In this document: piece after piece, positions 1 to 7,710 of the stretch
Layout: each line of letters opens with the position of its first letter
How positions within the stretch are numbered: position 1 is the stretch's first letter
Source: Methylorubrum populi
Lineage (GTDB): Bacteria; Pseudomonadota; Alphaproteobacteria; Rhizobiales; Beijerinckiaceae
NCBI GenBank assembly: GCA_020741775.1
Contig: DYYG01000026.1
Location: 1 to 64,000 of the forward strand
Length of the DNA: 64,000 nt
Direction: 5' to 3'
Position numbers and translations under genes: made by a program
The notes under the pieces: generated by a model
What the model was told of the DNA's origin: nothing
Databases searched by the model: none
The model's input: the letters and a program-made list of their open reading frames with translations, nothing else

Positions 1-117
1 AAGGCCGCTGAGCGCACCGTCGAAGGGCTATGGTCGGCCATCGGACGGCTCATCGACACCGTCACGCCAGACGAGTGCGCCAACTTCTTCGCCGCGGCAG
101 GATACGATCCAGATTAA
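1..117 (+). CDS. IS630-family transposase, C-terminal fragment
   Basis: An open frame runs in from the window edge and ends at a TAA, giving 38 residues that finish in FFAAAGYDPD. That tail, together with the preceding GLWSAIGRLIDT stretch, is typical of the C-terminus of IS630-family DDE transposases. The 5' part, the catalytic residues and the left inverted repeat lie outside the window, so I cannot tell whether the element is intact. No clear terminal inverted repeat was identified in the 168 bases before the next gene. Confidence 0.7.
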   Translation, partial: KAAERTVEGLWSAIGRLIDTVTPDECANFFAAAGYDPD

Positions 118-285
118 ACGGAAAATGCTCTCGAGCCGAGCACAGCCGTCCCGGCGGCCACGCGTCGGCGCTGCCGGTCACCGGTGGGATCGTGTCCCGC
201 AGGCCGTCGATCGGCCAGCCGAGATGTGCGGTCTCGCCGATGCGTCGATCCACGGTCGTCCTCACATCGCTTGGATGCGAGAGCG

Positions 286-1776
286 TCACGACGGCCACTC
301 CGTGAATCGGCGATAGGTGAGAGCGGTCAGCAGCAGCGCGCCAGCCAAGAGGCAGCCGAGCGCCACCAGCGCCTCACGCTGGGCGGTGGCACGAGGAATC
401 GCGGGCTCGAATGCCGGCACGGCATCGTAGGCGTCGAAGCCGAGACGGGCCGAGCAGCCCGCGCAGACCGGAACCGGGTTGATGGCCTGTGCCAGGATGC
501 GCGGCTCGAAGAAGGTGCGCAGCCGGCGCCGATAGGCGCCGCCGGCCGTCAGGAAGTCCGCGTGTCGTCCCGCATCCGTTCCGGCCGCGGTCTCCAGCGC
601 GAGGGCCAGGATCGTAGCGGGCGAGAGGAGCGCCAGACGCCGGCTCCAGGCCGAGGCGGCCAGAGCGTGCACGCGCCAAGACTCGCGATGATCGGCCAAG
701 GCTTCGTCGTAGAACGCATCACGGGCCAGACGCTTGATCTCAGGCGCCTCAATGAGCTCCGGCCGCTGCTGCACGGCGTCTGGAACCTTGCGGGATGCCC
801 AGGCAGCCGTAATTCGCGCGCCGTTCTCGGCAGTCGAGAACAGGGCTTGGGCCTGCCGGCTGGCATCGATGGCCGCAATCCGGGAGGGCCTCGGTGCGAG
901 TGCATCGAGCGCGATGCCGAGCCCCGTCGGCAGAACCACGGTGATGCCGGCCCAGGTCAGTACGAGGATCGCCAGAGCAGCGACCGCTCCCCGCCAGAGG
1001 CTTGCCACCAGCGCGCAGGCCGCAACCCAGAGCAAGACGTAGGTCGCGAGTGCCGCGGCGAGCAGCACCATCGTGGTCTCCCAGCCGGCGAGCGGTCCGA
1101 GGCCGCCAGCGAGGGCCAGCGCCAAGCCCGTACCACCGACGACACCGGTGACGGCGACCAGCGCGACCGCACCGAATTTCGCCGCCGCGACCCGCCGCGG
1201 CCCAACGGGCTGCGCGGCGATCATCCGCAGGATCCCGCTATCCTGCTCGGCCGAGAGGCGCGTGCCGGCGAGCGCGATCACCGCGAGCGGGACGAGGTAG
1301 ACCAGGACGAAGGCAAGATCGAAGGGACCTAGCTTGAGTCCGGCGGCCGAGCCGAGCTCGTAGGCCGTATCATCGAACACCGTGCTGAAGCCGAAGCTGA
1401 CCTTCATCACCGCGGGCTGCACATCCGACTGGCCGGCAGCGAGGAGGGCGAGCGGGGTCGGAGGCTTCACGGCGTAGGCGGCCATGAAGTAGGTCATGAA
1501 GCCGAACGCGTCAGTCGGATCCTGCCAGTAGTTCACTTTGATCGGGCTCGGCTTGGCATAGTGCTCATGGGCGGCCCGGGCCTCACGGACGGCCCGCGCG
1601 CTCTCGTCGGCCGCCTCGGCGATGGCAGTCCGCTCGCGCGCGACGCGCTCCGCGCCGGTCCAGGCAGCCAGACAGAGGGCCGCGAGGAGAGCAGCAATGA
1701 TGGCCCAGGTCAGGCGTTCGCGCAGGATCAGCCGCAGTTCGGCGCCGAGCAGACGGGGGAAGCGGGCGACGCTCAC
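286..1776 (-). CDS. ABC-2 type permease, DUF3526 family (second permease)
   Basis: This 496-residue integral membrane protein is the distal gene of a four-gene operon. A GTG start (VSVARFPRLLGAELR) is chosen because its GTGA overlaps the stop of the upstream permease; the open frame continues upstream to 1920, but only over coding sequence of the neighbour. A first membrane helix lies near residues 20-37, followed by a long extracytoplasmic region (about 40-170), a block of helices around 175-320, another soluble loop, and a last helix just before the C-terminus (LLAGALLLTALTYRRF). The layout matches DUF3526 permeases related to NosY-type ABC-2 transporters. The substrate is unknown; the riboswitch upstream of the operon points to cobalamin, cobalt or a related compound. 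Confidence 0.8.
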   Translation of the reverse strand: MSVARFPRLLGAELRLILRERLTWAIIAALLAALCLAAWTGAERVARERTAIAEAADESARAVREARAAHEHYAKPSPIKVNYWQDPTDAFGFMTYFMAAYAVKPPTPLALLAAGQSDVQPAVMKVSFGFSTVFDDTAYELGSAAGLKLGPFDLAFVLVYLVPLAVIALAGTRLSAEQDSGILRMIAAQPVGPRRVAAAKFGAVALVAVTGVVGGTGLALALAGGLGPLAGWETTMVLLAAALATYVLLWVAACALVASLWRGAVAALAILVLTWAGITVVLPTGLGIALDALAPRPSRIAAIDASRQAQALFSTAENGARITAAWASRKVPDAVQQRPELIEAPEIKRLARDAFYDEALADHRESWRVHALAASAWSRRLALLSPATILALALETAAGTDAGRHADFLTAGGAYRRRLRTFFEPRILAQAINPVPVCAGCSARLGFDAYDAVPAFEPAIPRATAQREALVALGCLLAGALLLTALTYRRFTEWPS

Positions 1777-3167
1777 GGCTTCAGCCTCCGGATCATCGGC
1801 AGGCTCAGGCCGGCGAGCAGGGCGAGCCAGAGGGCAAGGACGAGAGCCGGCACCCGCGCATCTGCCAGGGACTGCGTGAACGGCAGCGGGGCGTGGACGA
1901 AGGGCGGGATTTGCTGCCACAGCTCCGACCCGGCGATGAGCCGGCCCCTCCCGTGCTGCGGACGATCACGGATCTCGCCGTTCATGCGCTCGGAGATCCT
2001 GCGGCGATACGCTTCGGCGCTCCACACGAAATGGGCATGCTGGGCGAAGTCGGTGCCGGCGAGCGTCTGGGAGAGCGCCTGCAGGGCGACCCGCGGGGAG
2101 AGCAGGCCCGCCCAAGCGAAGGCCCGCTCCTGACCCGCGAGGCTCTCGAAAAAGGCACCGAGTTCGCGATCGTAGACCGTGAAGTTGTGGCTCTCGTTCT
2201 CGAACATCATGAGACCGTCGAGGTCGACGGGCAGCTCGCTCGCGCTGTCGACGCCATAGCGGGCGAGGACCTCCCGGGCGCGCTCGTCGCCGGCCTCCGC
2301 CGTCTTGTGCGCTCGAAAGCCCGCATCAATGCGCGCCCGGACCTCGCGGTACGAAAGTGCGGGCGCGAAGGCGTCGACACTGGCCGTCGCGAGGCGAGGC
2401 GCCGCGACGCAGAGCAGGACCCAGGCGACGAGCGCAGCCGCGAGGGCGGCGCGGGCCGTCCGAGCCACGAGCGAGACGAGCATCGCCAGGAGCAGGAACA
2501 CACTCGCGTAGGCGATCTGTACGGCGATCCAGCTCAGCAGGCGCGCCGGCACCTGCCAGTCGTCACCATCCTGGCCTGCCATCACCAGGCCGCCGATCGC
2601 GAGGAGCGGACAGCCGACGACGAGGATGAGGACGAGGAGAAGCGCCGCGAAACGGGCGGCGAACAGGCGTCCGGGCGGAGCACCGTTACCCAGGGCAAGA
2701 CGAAGGGTACCGCGCTCCCGGTCGGCAGCGAAGGCGGAGAAGCCGAGTAGGATCGCCGCCAGCGGCACCACGAGCTGCACGATGTCGGCGATGGTGCCGA
2801 GGCCGGTGCGGGCGAGCGGACCGGCATCCTGCACGGCGCGGTAGACCGCGTCGTTGAACACGTGCGCCTCCACTCGCACCATGCGGCCGGTATAGGGTTC
2901 GGTGCCGGGGTCGAGCACGGCGAGCGGTGCGGAGGGCCGGAATACCCACAAGCCGAAATGGTCGGCTGAATGGGGGTTCTTGGCATCTTGCCCAAGCCAG
3001 CGCTCGCGCTCGGCTGCCGTGATCTGGGCCGCTTGAGCCGCGTAAAGCTGGGCCTCCCGCCAAGCACCGAAGCCTGTCAGGGCCAGAAGCAGGACCAGCA
3101 TGGCGCCGATCCAGCGCACGCGGGCATCGCGAACGGTCAGCGCGAGTTCAGCCGCGACCCGCTTCAT
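1773..3167 (-). CDS. ABC-2 type permease, DUF3526 family (first permease)
   Basis: A 464-residue membrane protein with an N-terminal helix (about residues 19-37), a long extracytoplasmic domain, and a helix cluster starting near IADIVQLVVPLAAILLGFSAF. The motif ADRERGTLRLAL after the second helix is the usual cytoplasmic coupling segment of ABC-2/NosY-like permeases. It overlaps the ATPase upstream and the second permease downstream by 4 bases each, so the three are translationally coupled. Two paralogous DUF3526 permeases presumably form a heterodimer served by the one ATPase. Direction of transport cannot be read from the sequence, but the fold is usually that of exporters. Confidence 0.82.
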   Translation of the reverse strand: MKRVAAELALTVRDARVRWIGAMLVLLLALTGFGAWREAQLYAAQAAQITAAERERWLGQDAKNPHSADHFGLWVFRPSAPLAVLDPGTEPYTGRMVRVEAHVFNDAVYRAVQDAGPLARTGLGTIADIVQLVVPLAAILLGFSAFAADRERGTLRLALGNGAPPGRLFAARFAALLLVLILVVGCPLLAIGGLVMAGQDGDDWQVPARLLSWIAVQIAYASVFLLLAMLVSLVARTARAALAAALVAWVLLCVAAPRLATASVDAFAPALSYREVRARIDAGFRAHKTAEAGDERAREVLARYGVDSASELPVDLDGLMMFENESHNFTVYDRELGAFFESLAGQERAFAWAGLLSPRVALQALSQTLAGTDFAQHAHFVWSAEAYRRRISERMNGEIRDRPQHGRGRLIAGSELWQQIPPFVHAPLPFTQSLADARVPALVLALWLALLAGLSLPMIRRLKP

Positions 3168-3922
3168 GCCGCGATCTCGGCGAGGCGCTCGATATAGAGG
3201 TGTTCAAGCGCAACATGGTCGAGCGTCTTCGGATCGATATCCTCGACGATCCGGCCGCGGCTCAGCACGCCGACGCGGTCGGCCATCTCGCGCACCCGGT
3301 AGAGATCGTGGGTCGCCATCAGCACCGCGGTGCCCCGCTCCGCAGCGCGTCTCACCGTGACGGAGAAATCGGCCGCCGCGCTCGGATCGAGCCCGGAGGT
3401 CGGCTCGTCGAGAAGCAGGAGGCGCGCCCGGCGGGCGAGGGCGACGGCGATCCCGACCTTCTGGCGCATGCCCTTCGAGTAGGCGGCGGCGGATCGCGGA
3501 TGGGCTTCGTCGGGCAGACCGGCCTCGGCGAGCAGGCGGCGCGATGCGTCGGCGCTCAGGTCGAGGCCGGCCAGCGTCGCGAAGTAGCGCAGGTTCTCGA
3601 GGCCCGAGAGACCTGGATAGAGAGCGACCTGCTCGGGAATGTAGGCGACATGGCCTCGCGCGCCGACCGGATCGGATCCGGCCTCGATCCCGCAGACCTG
3701 GACTGCGCCGGCATCCGGCTTCAGGAAGCCGAGGATCAGGTTGATCGTCGTGGTCTTGCCGGCTCCGTTCGGCCCGAGCAGGGCGAAGACCTCTCCGGCA
3801 CGGAGCGTGAGGTCCAAGCCATCGAGGGCGGTGCGTGCGCCGAACCGCTTGACCGCCGCCCGGATTGCCAGAACGGGATTGTCCGCCCCGGCCCGGGGCA
3901 GTTCGCGTTGCTCGATATGCAT
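3164..3922 (-). CDS. ABC transporter ATP-binding protein
   Basis: A 252-residue ABC ATPase with Walker A GPNGAGKT at 50-57, signature YSKGMRQ at 148-154, and Walker B with its catalytic glutamate in LLLLDEPTSGLD (E173). A switch histidine lies in MATHD. It most resembles the NosF/CcmA-type ATPases that energise ABC-2 permeases. It starts 12 bases after the TonB receptor stop and overlaps the first permease by 4 bases, so it belongs to the riboswitch-led operon. Confidence 0.9.
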   Translation of the reverse strand: MHIEQRELPRAGADNPVLAIRAAVKRFGARTALDGLDLTLRAGEVFALLGPNGAGKTTTINLILGFLKPDAGAVQVCGIEAGSDPVGARGHVAYIPEQVALYPGLSGLENLRYFATLAGLDLSADASRRLLAEAGLPDEAHPRSAAAYSKGMRQKVGIAVALARRARLLLLDEPTSGLDPSAAADFSVTVRRAAERGTAVLMATHDLYRVREMADRVGVLSRGRIVEDIDPKTLDHVALEHLYIERLAEIAA

Positions 3923-3934
3923 GCGCGTACGCCC

Positions 3935-6151
3935 TCAGAAGGCAACGTTGTAGGCGACTTCGACCGAGCGCGGCCGGCCTAGCAGCCACGACACCGAACT
4001 CCCCGTCACGGGGTAGACCTTGTCGAGTAGGTTGTAGGCGCGCACGCTGAAGTGTGAGGTCTCGCTCACGCGGTAGTCTACGCTCGCGTTGACGACCTCG
4101 TAGGCTGGACGCCGCACCGTGTTGGCGAAGTCGCTGAAGGTCTCGCCAACGAACTGCACCCCGGCCCGCGCTTCCCAGCGCGGTGCGAAGGCCCAGGACA
4201 GCCAGAGATTGGCGACGCGAGCGGGAACAGAGATCGGCTGATTGCCCGCGAAGTTGACGGCGGCGCTGCCAACCGCCTGCTGGAAGTCGTCGTACTGGGC
4301 ATGCACCAAGGCGATGTTGCCCTCGACGCGCCAGTTCTCCCAGAGCCCGAGCGAGGCGAACGCCTCGACGCCATGCGAAGACTGGCTGCCGACCTGGATG
4401 GACACGGCCGGCCGCAGCGGATCGGCCGTCAGCAGATTGTCCTTCGTGATCCGGTAACCTGCCAGCGTGAACTCACCCCGGCCCTCCCAGAACAGCTGCT
4501 TGTAGCCGATCTCGATTTGCTCGCCCGTCGAGAGTTCGAAATCCTTCTGCGCCAGCGACAGGGTGATCAGCGAGTTCACGGGATCCACGGCGGTGGCGTA
4601 GCTCGCGTAGAGCGAGCTGTCGGGCGTCGGGTTGTAGACCGCGCCGAAGCGGTAGCTCAGCGCACTGAAATCCTTCGTGAACCCTGCCGAGGGAGTGCGC
4701 GGGTCTGCGCGACGAACCGTGGGCGCATCGTAGCGCGCGCCAGCGATCAGCGAGAACTGTTCCGTCAGAACGAGGCGGTTCTCGGCAAACAGAGAATACT
4801 GATCCGAGCTGGTGGCGTAGCCGAGCGTGGTCAGGTCGAGACTGGAGAAGACTCCGGGGCTGAAGACGAACGGATTGACGCTGGTCTCGCCGCGGTAGGG
4901 CGAGTTGTTGGTGTGCGAGAACTTGATATGGTTCACGTCGAAGCCGGCGACGAACTCGTTGCGGAAACCGAACACCTCGCCCTTGAAGGCGGCATCGAAG
5001 CGGTTGCCGATCTGCTCTTGCTTATGGAAGATTTCGATCGGGTTGGTTCGACGGATCAGGCCAGTGCTTGGCACGAAAGTGTAGGTTTCGACGTTGCGCC
5101 AGTGCCGATCCGACTTGAGGCGATAGGCCGTGTTGCGGATCGTGATGTCGGCCGTGGGCGTCCATTCGGTCTTGAACTGAGTCCAGTTGTCCTCGAAGAC
5201 GATGCGACTGTCGTTGACGTTGTAGTTGTTGAACCGGGTGCGGGGATCGATCCGGCCGCCGATCAGCGGCGTCCCGAAGTAGCGCAGCGGCTCCTGGTAG
5301 CCGTAATCGTGCGAGAGGGTGAACGCGAGATCAGGCGTTGCCTGGTAGAGCACGGCACCCGAGACAGCGAGGTTGCTGAAGTCACCGTTCTGACGCAGCC
5401 AGCCATTGGCCTGGTTGGCGCTGACGTTGAGGCGGTAGAAGACGTTCTCGCCGATGGGGCCACCGCTGTCGATGGCAAGGCGCTTCACGCCATCGGATCC
5501 GAGAGCGGCGCGTGCGGCGTTGATCGGTACGGCGACCGGCTTCTTGGGCACGACGTTGATGACGCCGCCGATCGCGCCGTCCCCGTACAACACGGAAGCC
5601 GGCCCACGCAGCACCTCGATCCGGTCGACGTTCCAGGTGTCGAACGGGTAGGTGATCGTACCGGCACCGACATAGAGCCGGGTGCCGTCATAGAGCTGCA
5701 TCACAGAGTTTACGCCGGCAAAGCCGCGGGAGGTGTAGGCGCCGAGGCCGTTACCGGGCGCACCGATGGTCGTGATGCCAGCGGCGTTCTGGGTGATCGC
5801 CTCCTGCACAGTCTCCTGCCCACGCTCTCGGATCTTCTGACCTGGGATGACTTCGATGCTGGCGGGCGTCTGAAGCGGCGACAGGTCGAGGCGGCTGCCG
5901 CTGCGGTTCGGCGTGGTGAGGTTCAGCCCGGCCGCCGCCGCCGTGTAGGGCGTCGGTGCTAGAAGCCTGGTGCCGGATCCCGCCCCCTGTACCGCCAGTT
6001 CCTCCAGCGCAACGGCGTGCGAACCAGCGGTGATCTCCGCAGGCTCCTGTGCCGTCAGAGAGGTCGAGCTCAGAACGAGAGCGCCGGTGGACAGATACAG
6101 GGCAGCAGGCAAGCGCTCGGCAAGCGAGCGGGTACGATCAACGCGGACCAT
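3935..6151 (-). CDS. TonB-dependent outer-membrane receptor under cobalamin riboswitch
   Basis: A 738-residue outer-membrane receptor. The ATG start is chosen because it is followed directly by a signal peptide (hydrophobic stretch about 15-33, Ala-Gln cleavage region); an in-frame GTG further upstream would add 31 residues unlike a signal peptide. After the signal come a plausible TonB box (LEELAVQG, about 49-56), the plug domain with VDRIEVLRGPASVLYGDGAIGGVINVV, and a long beta-barrel ending in terminal Phe. By sequence alone it would be called a siderophore receptor, but the leader carries a cobalamin riboswitch, so cobalamin, a corrinoid or a cobalt complex is the better-supported substrate class. 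The ABC transporter genes follow in the same operon. Confidence 0.85.
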   Translation of the reverse strand: MVRVDRTRSLAERLPAALYLSTGALVLSSTSLTAQEPAEITAGSHAVALEELAVQGAGSGTRLLAPTPYTAAAAGLNLTTPNRSGSRLDLSPLQTPASIEVIPGQKIRERGQETVQEAITQNAAGITTIGAPGNGLGAYTSRGFAGVNSVMQLYDGTRLYVGAGTITYPFDTWNVDRIEVLRGPASVLYGDGAIGGVINVVPKKPVAVPINAARAALGSDGVKRLAIDSGGPIGENVFYRLNVSANQANGWLRQNGDFSNLAVSGAVLYQATPDLAFTLSHDYGYQEPLRYFGTPLIGGRIDPRTRFNNYNVNDSRIVFEDNWTQFKTEWTPTADITIRNTAYRLKSDRHWRNVETYTFVPSTGLIRRTNPIEIFHKQEQIGNRFDAAFKGEVFGFRNEFVAGFDVNHIKFSHTNNSPYRGETSVNPFVFSPGVFSSLDLTTLGYATSSDQYSLFAENRLVLTEQFSLIAGARYDAPTVRRADPRTPSAGFTKDFSALSYRFGAVYNPTPDSSLYASYATAVDPVNSLITLSLAQKDFELSTGEQIEIGYKQLFWEGRGEFTLAGYRITKDNLLTADPLRPAVSIQVGSQSSHGVEAFASLGLWENWRVEGNIALVHAQYDDFQQAVGSAAVNFAGNQPISVPARVANLWLSWAFAPRWEARAGVQFVGETFSDFANTVRRPAYEVVNASVDYRVSETSHFSVRAYNLLDKVYPVTGSSVSWLLGRPRSVEVAYNVAF

Positions 6152-6284
6152 GGGACGAGGAGCCTCGGGCAACGGCAGTGGCACGTCACCGCGAACGAGG
6201 CCTCGGCTCACCGCCCCCAAGCAAAAGGGACGGCGCTTCGACACCCATCAGGACACCCCGCCCAATGTGTTTCGCGTGTGACCA

Positions 6285-6462
6285 CGACTGACGGCAGGTC
6301 TCCTGGCTCGCGGGTCTCTGCCCTCTCACCGTCTTCCCGGGCGCGACTGCCCAGTGACATGGTGGCGGAAGGCTCGCCGCTTACAGTTGCGGGGGCAGCC
6401 GCGGCATCGGGTTCCCCCTCACCGCGTTCCCTTTTGATCCCCGAGGGGAACCGTCACCTCGA
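6285..6462 (-). promoter_or_regulatory. Cobalamin (B12) riboswitch
   Basis: Read on the minus strand, the leader contains the conserved core elements in order: AAAGGGAACGCGGTG, then GCGGCTGCCCCCGCAACTG, then a CACTGGGC segment, GCCCGGGAAG, and the B12 box AGCCAGGAGACCTGCC (positions 6308 to 6293). Order and spacing fit the AdoCbl riboswitch family. It lies about 135 bases upstream of the TonB receptor start. In this family, cobalamin binding normally lowers expression of downstream uptake genes. Exact ends are approximate. Confidence 0.93.
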
Positions 6463-6797
6463 TGGTAGCGACTTGGATCAGCACAGACTGTCGCATGATA
6501 GCAACATCTAGCGGGAATGCTGCGCCTATGACGCCTTGGAGCATGATTTGCCCTCACCCTCAGCCCTGTTGATCGAAAGCGTGCCGTCCCTTTTGAAACG
6601 CTCGACTGCAGAGGTGCCCGCGAAGGCTGTTGTGGTGGGAAGCGGGAGTTCCACACGGGCGCGGTAAGAGTCTGAACTGCGAGTTGGGCAGCCCCTCCCT
6701 TTCCTTTCGTTCAAATCGTCCGCAGCGGCTTTGAGGCCGATAGGGAACACGGTGTTAGGATGGCAGCCTGGTACCCCAAGCCGGACCCTCACGCTTC
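6463..6797. other. Intergenic region between riboswitch operon and DUF4198 gene
   Basis: This divergent region must hold the promoter of the riboswitch operon (minus) and that of the DUF4198 gene (plus). I see no convincing gene or well-formed terminator. A GGGAACACGGTG stretch near 6748 echoes part of the cobalamin riboswitch core, but the remaining conserved elements are absent. Confidence 0.5.
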
Positions 6798-7556
6798 ATG
6801 CAACGCGTCACCCTTACCCAAGCCGTGAGACCCATCACGTCCCTCGCCGCTCTGCTCGCCCTCGCTGCGCCGGCGAGCGCCCACGACATCTGGCTCGATC
6901 CGGCCGGGAACGGTGTGCAGATCCTCTACGGACATCCCCACGAGCCGGAATTGCCGAGCGCGGGCAAGCTGATGAGCCTGACGGCCTACGAGCCCTCCGG
7001 CACGGTCGTGCTGAACGCCAAGTTGGAGAGCGACCCGACGCCCGCGCTCAGGGCCGCGCATCAGGGTGACGCGCTGTTCGCGGCCTCCTACGACAATGGC
7101 TATTGGGTGCGGCTGCCCGATGGCAGCTATCGCAACGCCAGCAAGCGGATGCTCCCGCAGGCCGACAAGAGCATGTGGTCGGTGAAGTTCGCGAAGGCCG
7201 TGCAGGGGCAGTCGGCGCCCTGGCAGACGGTGGTCGGCCAGTCGCTTGAGATCGTCCCGCTGGAGGAGCCGGCCGCAGCCTCGGGCAAGATCCGGGTGCG
7301 GGTGCTGTTCGAGGGCCGCCCGCTCGGCGGTGCCAGCGTGGTCGAGACGGACGGCGTCAACTTCAAGAGCGAGGCAGATCAGCCCCGCGTCCGGACTGAC
7401 GGCGAGGGTGTGGCGGTCGTGCCGCTGCGGAGCGCCGGCCCGCAGGTGGTCGGTGTCGCCCACCGCGTGATCCCTTCGCAGACTCCGGCTCTCGCCGACT
7501 CGGACAGCTACGGGGCGACGCTCGCCTTCACGGTCACAGATCCGAAGACCAACTGA
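6798..7556 (+). CDS. DUF4198-family periplasmic protein (Ni/Co-uptake associated type)
   Basis: A 252-residue exported protein with a signal peptide ending near APASA and a mature N-terminus beginning HDIWLDP. A His at the mature N-terminus plus a nearby YGHPHEPE motif suggest metal binding. The family (PF10670, formerly NikM) is associated with nickel and cobalt uptake systems. A beta-sandwich-like C-terminal half carries VRVLFEGRPLGGASV and ends with AFTVTD, as in this family. It is transcribed divergently from the cobalamin-riboswitch operon, which supports a role in cobalt or corrinoid handling. No transporter gene follows it. Confidence 0.75.
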   Translation: MQRVTLTQAVRPITSLAALLALAAPASAHDIWLDPAGNGVQILYGHPHEPELPSAGKLMSLTAYEPSGTVVLNAKLESDPTPALRAAHQGDALFAASYDNGYWVRLPDGSYRNASKRMLPQADKSMWSVKFAKAVQGQSAPWQTVVGQSLEIVPLEEPAAASGKIRVRVLFEGRPLGGASVVETDGVNFKSEADQPRVRTDGEGVAVVPLRSAGPQVVGVAHRVIPSQTPALADSDSYGATLAFTVTDPKTN

Positions 7557-7710
7557 ACGGCGCGCGCGAACGACGAGTGTCCGCAGTGCGCCGGCTGCGG
7601 GCCCTCTGCCGGGCTGAACCTAATGTCCAGAGAGGGTGGGAAGCCGCTGTTGCGGCCCTGCCCGCAAGCGGACATGCTTGGCCCATCGGAAGCAAAGAAG
7701 GCAATGTTCC

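Noticed and set aside
4301-5962. Open frame of 553 codons on the plus strand
   Set aside because: It lies entirely antisense to the TonB receptor, has no family features, and is typical of GC-rich antisense shadow frames.
6178-6255. Short peptide frame beginning ATGGGTGTCGAAGC between the riboswitch and the TonB receptor
   Set aside because: About 20 codons, in a different frame, with no conservation evidence; could be chance.
6741-6797. Second cobalamin riboswitch before the DUF4198 gene
   Set aside because: Only a GGGAACACGGTG stretch matches; the CCCCGCAACTG core and B12 box are missing.
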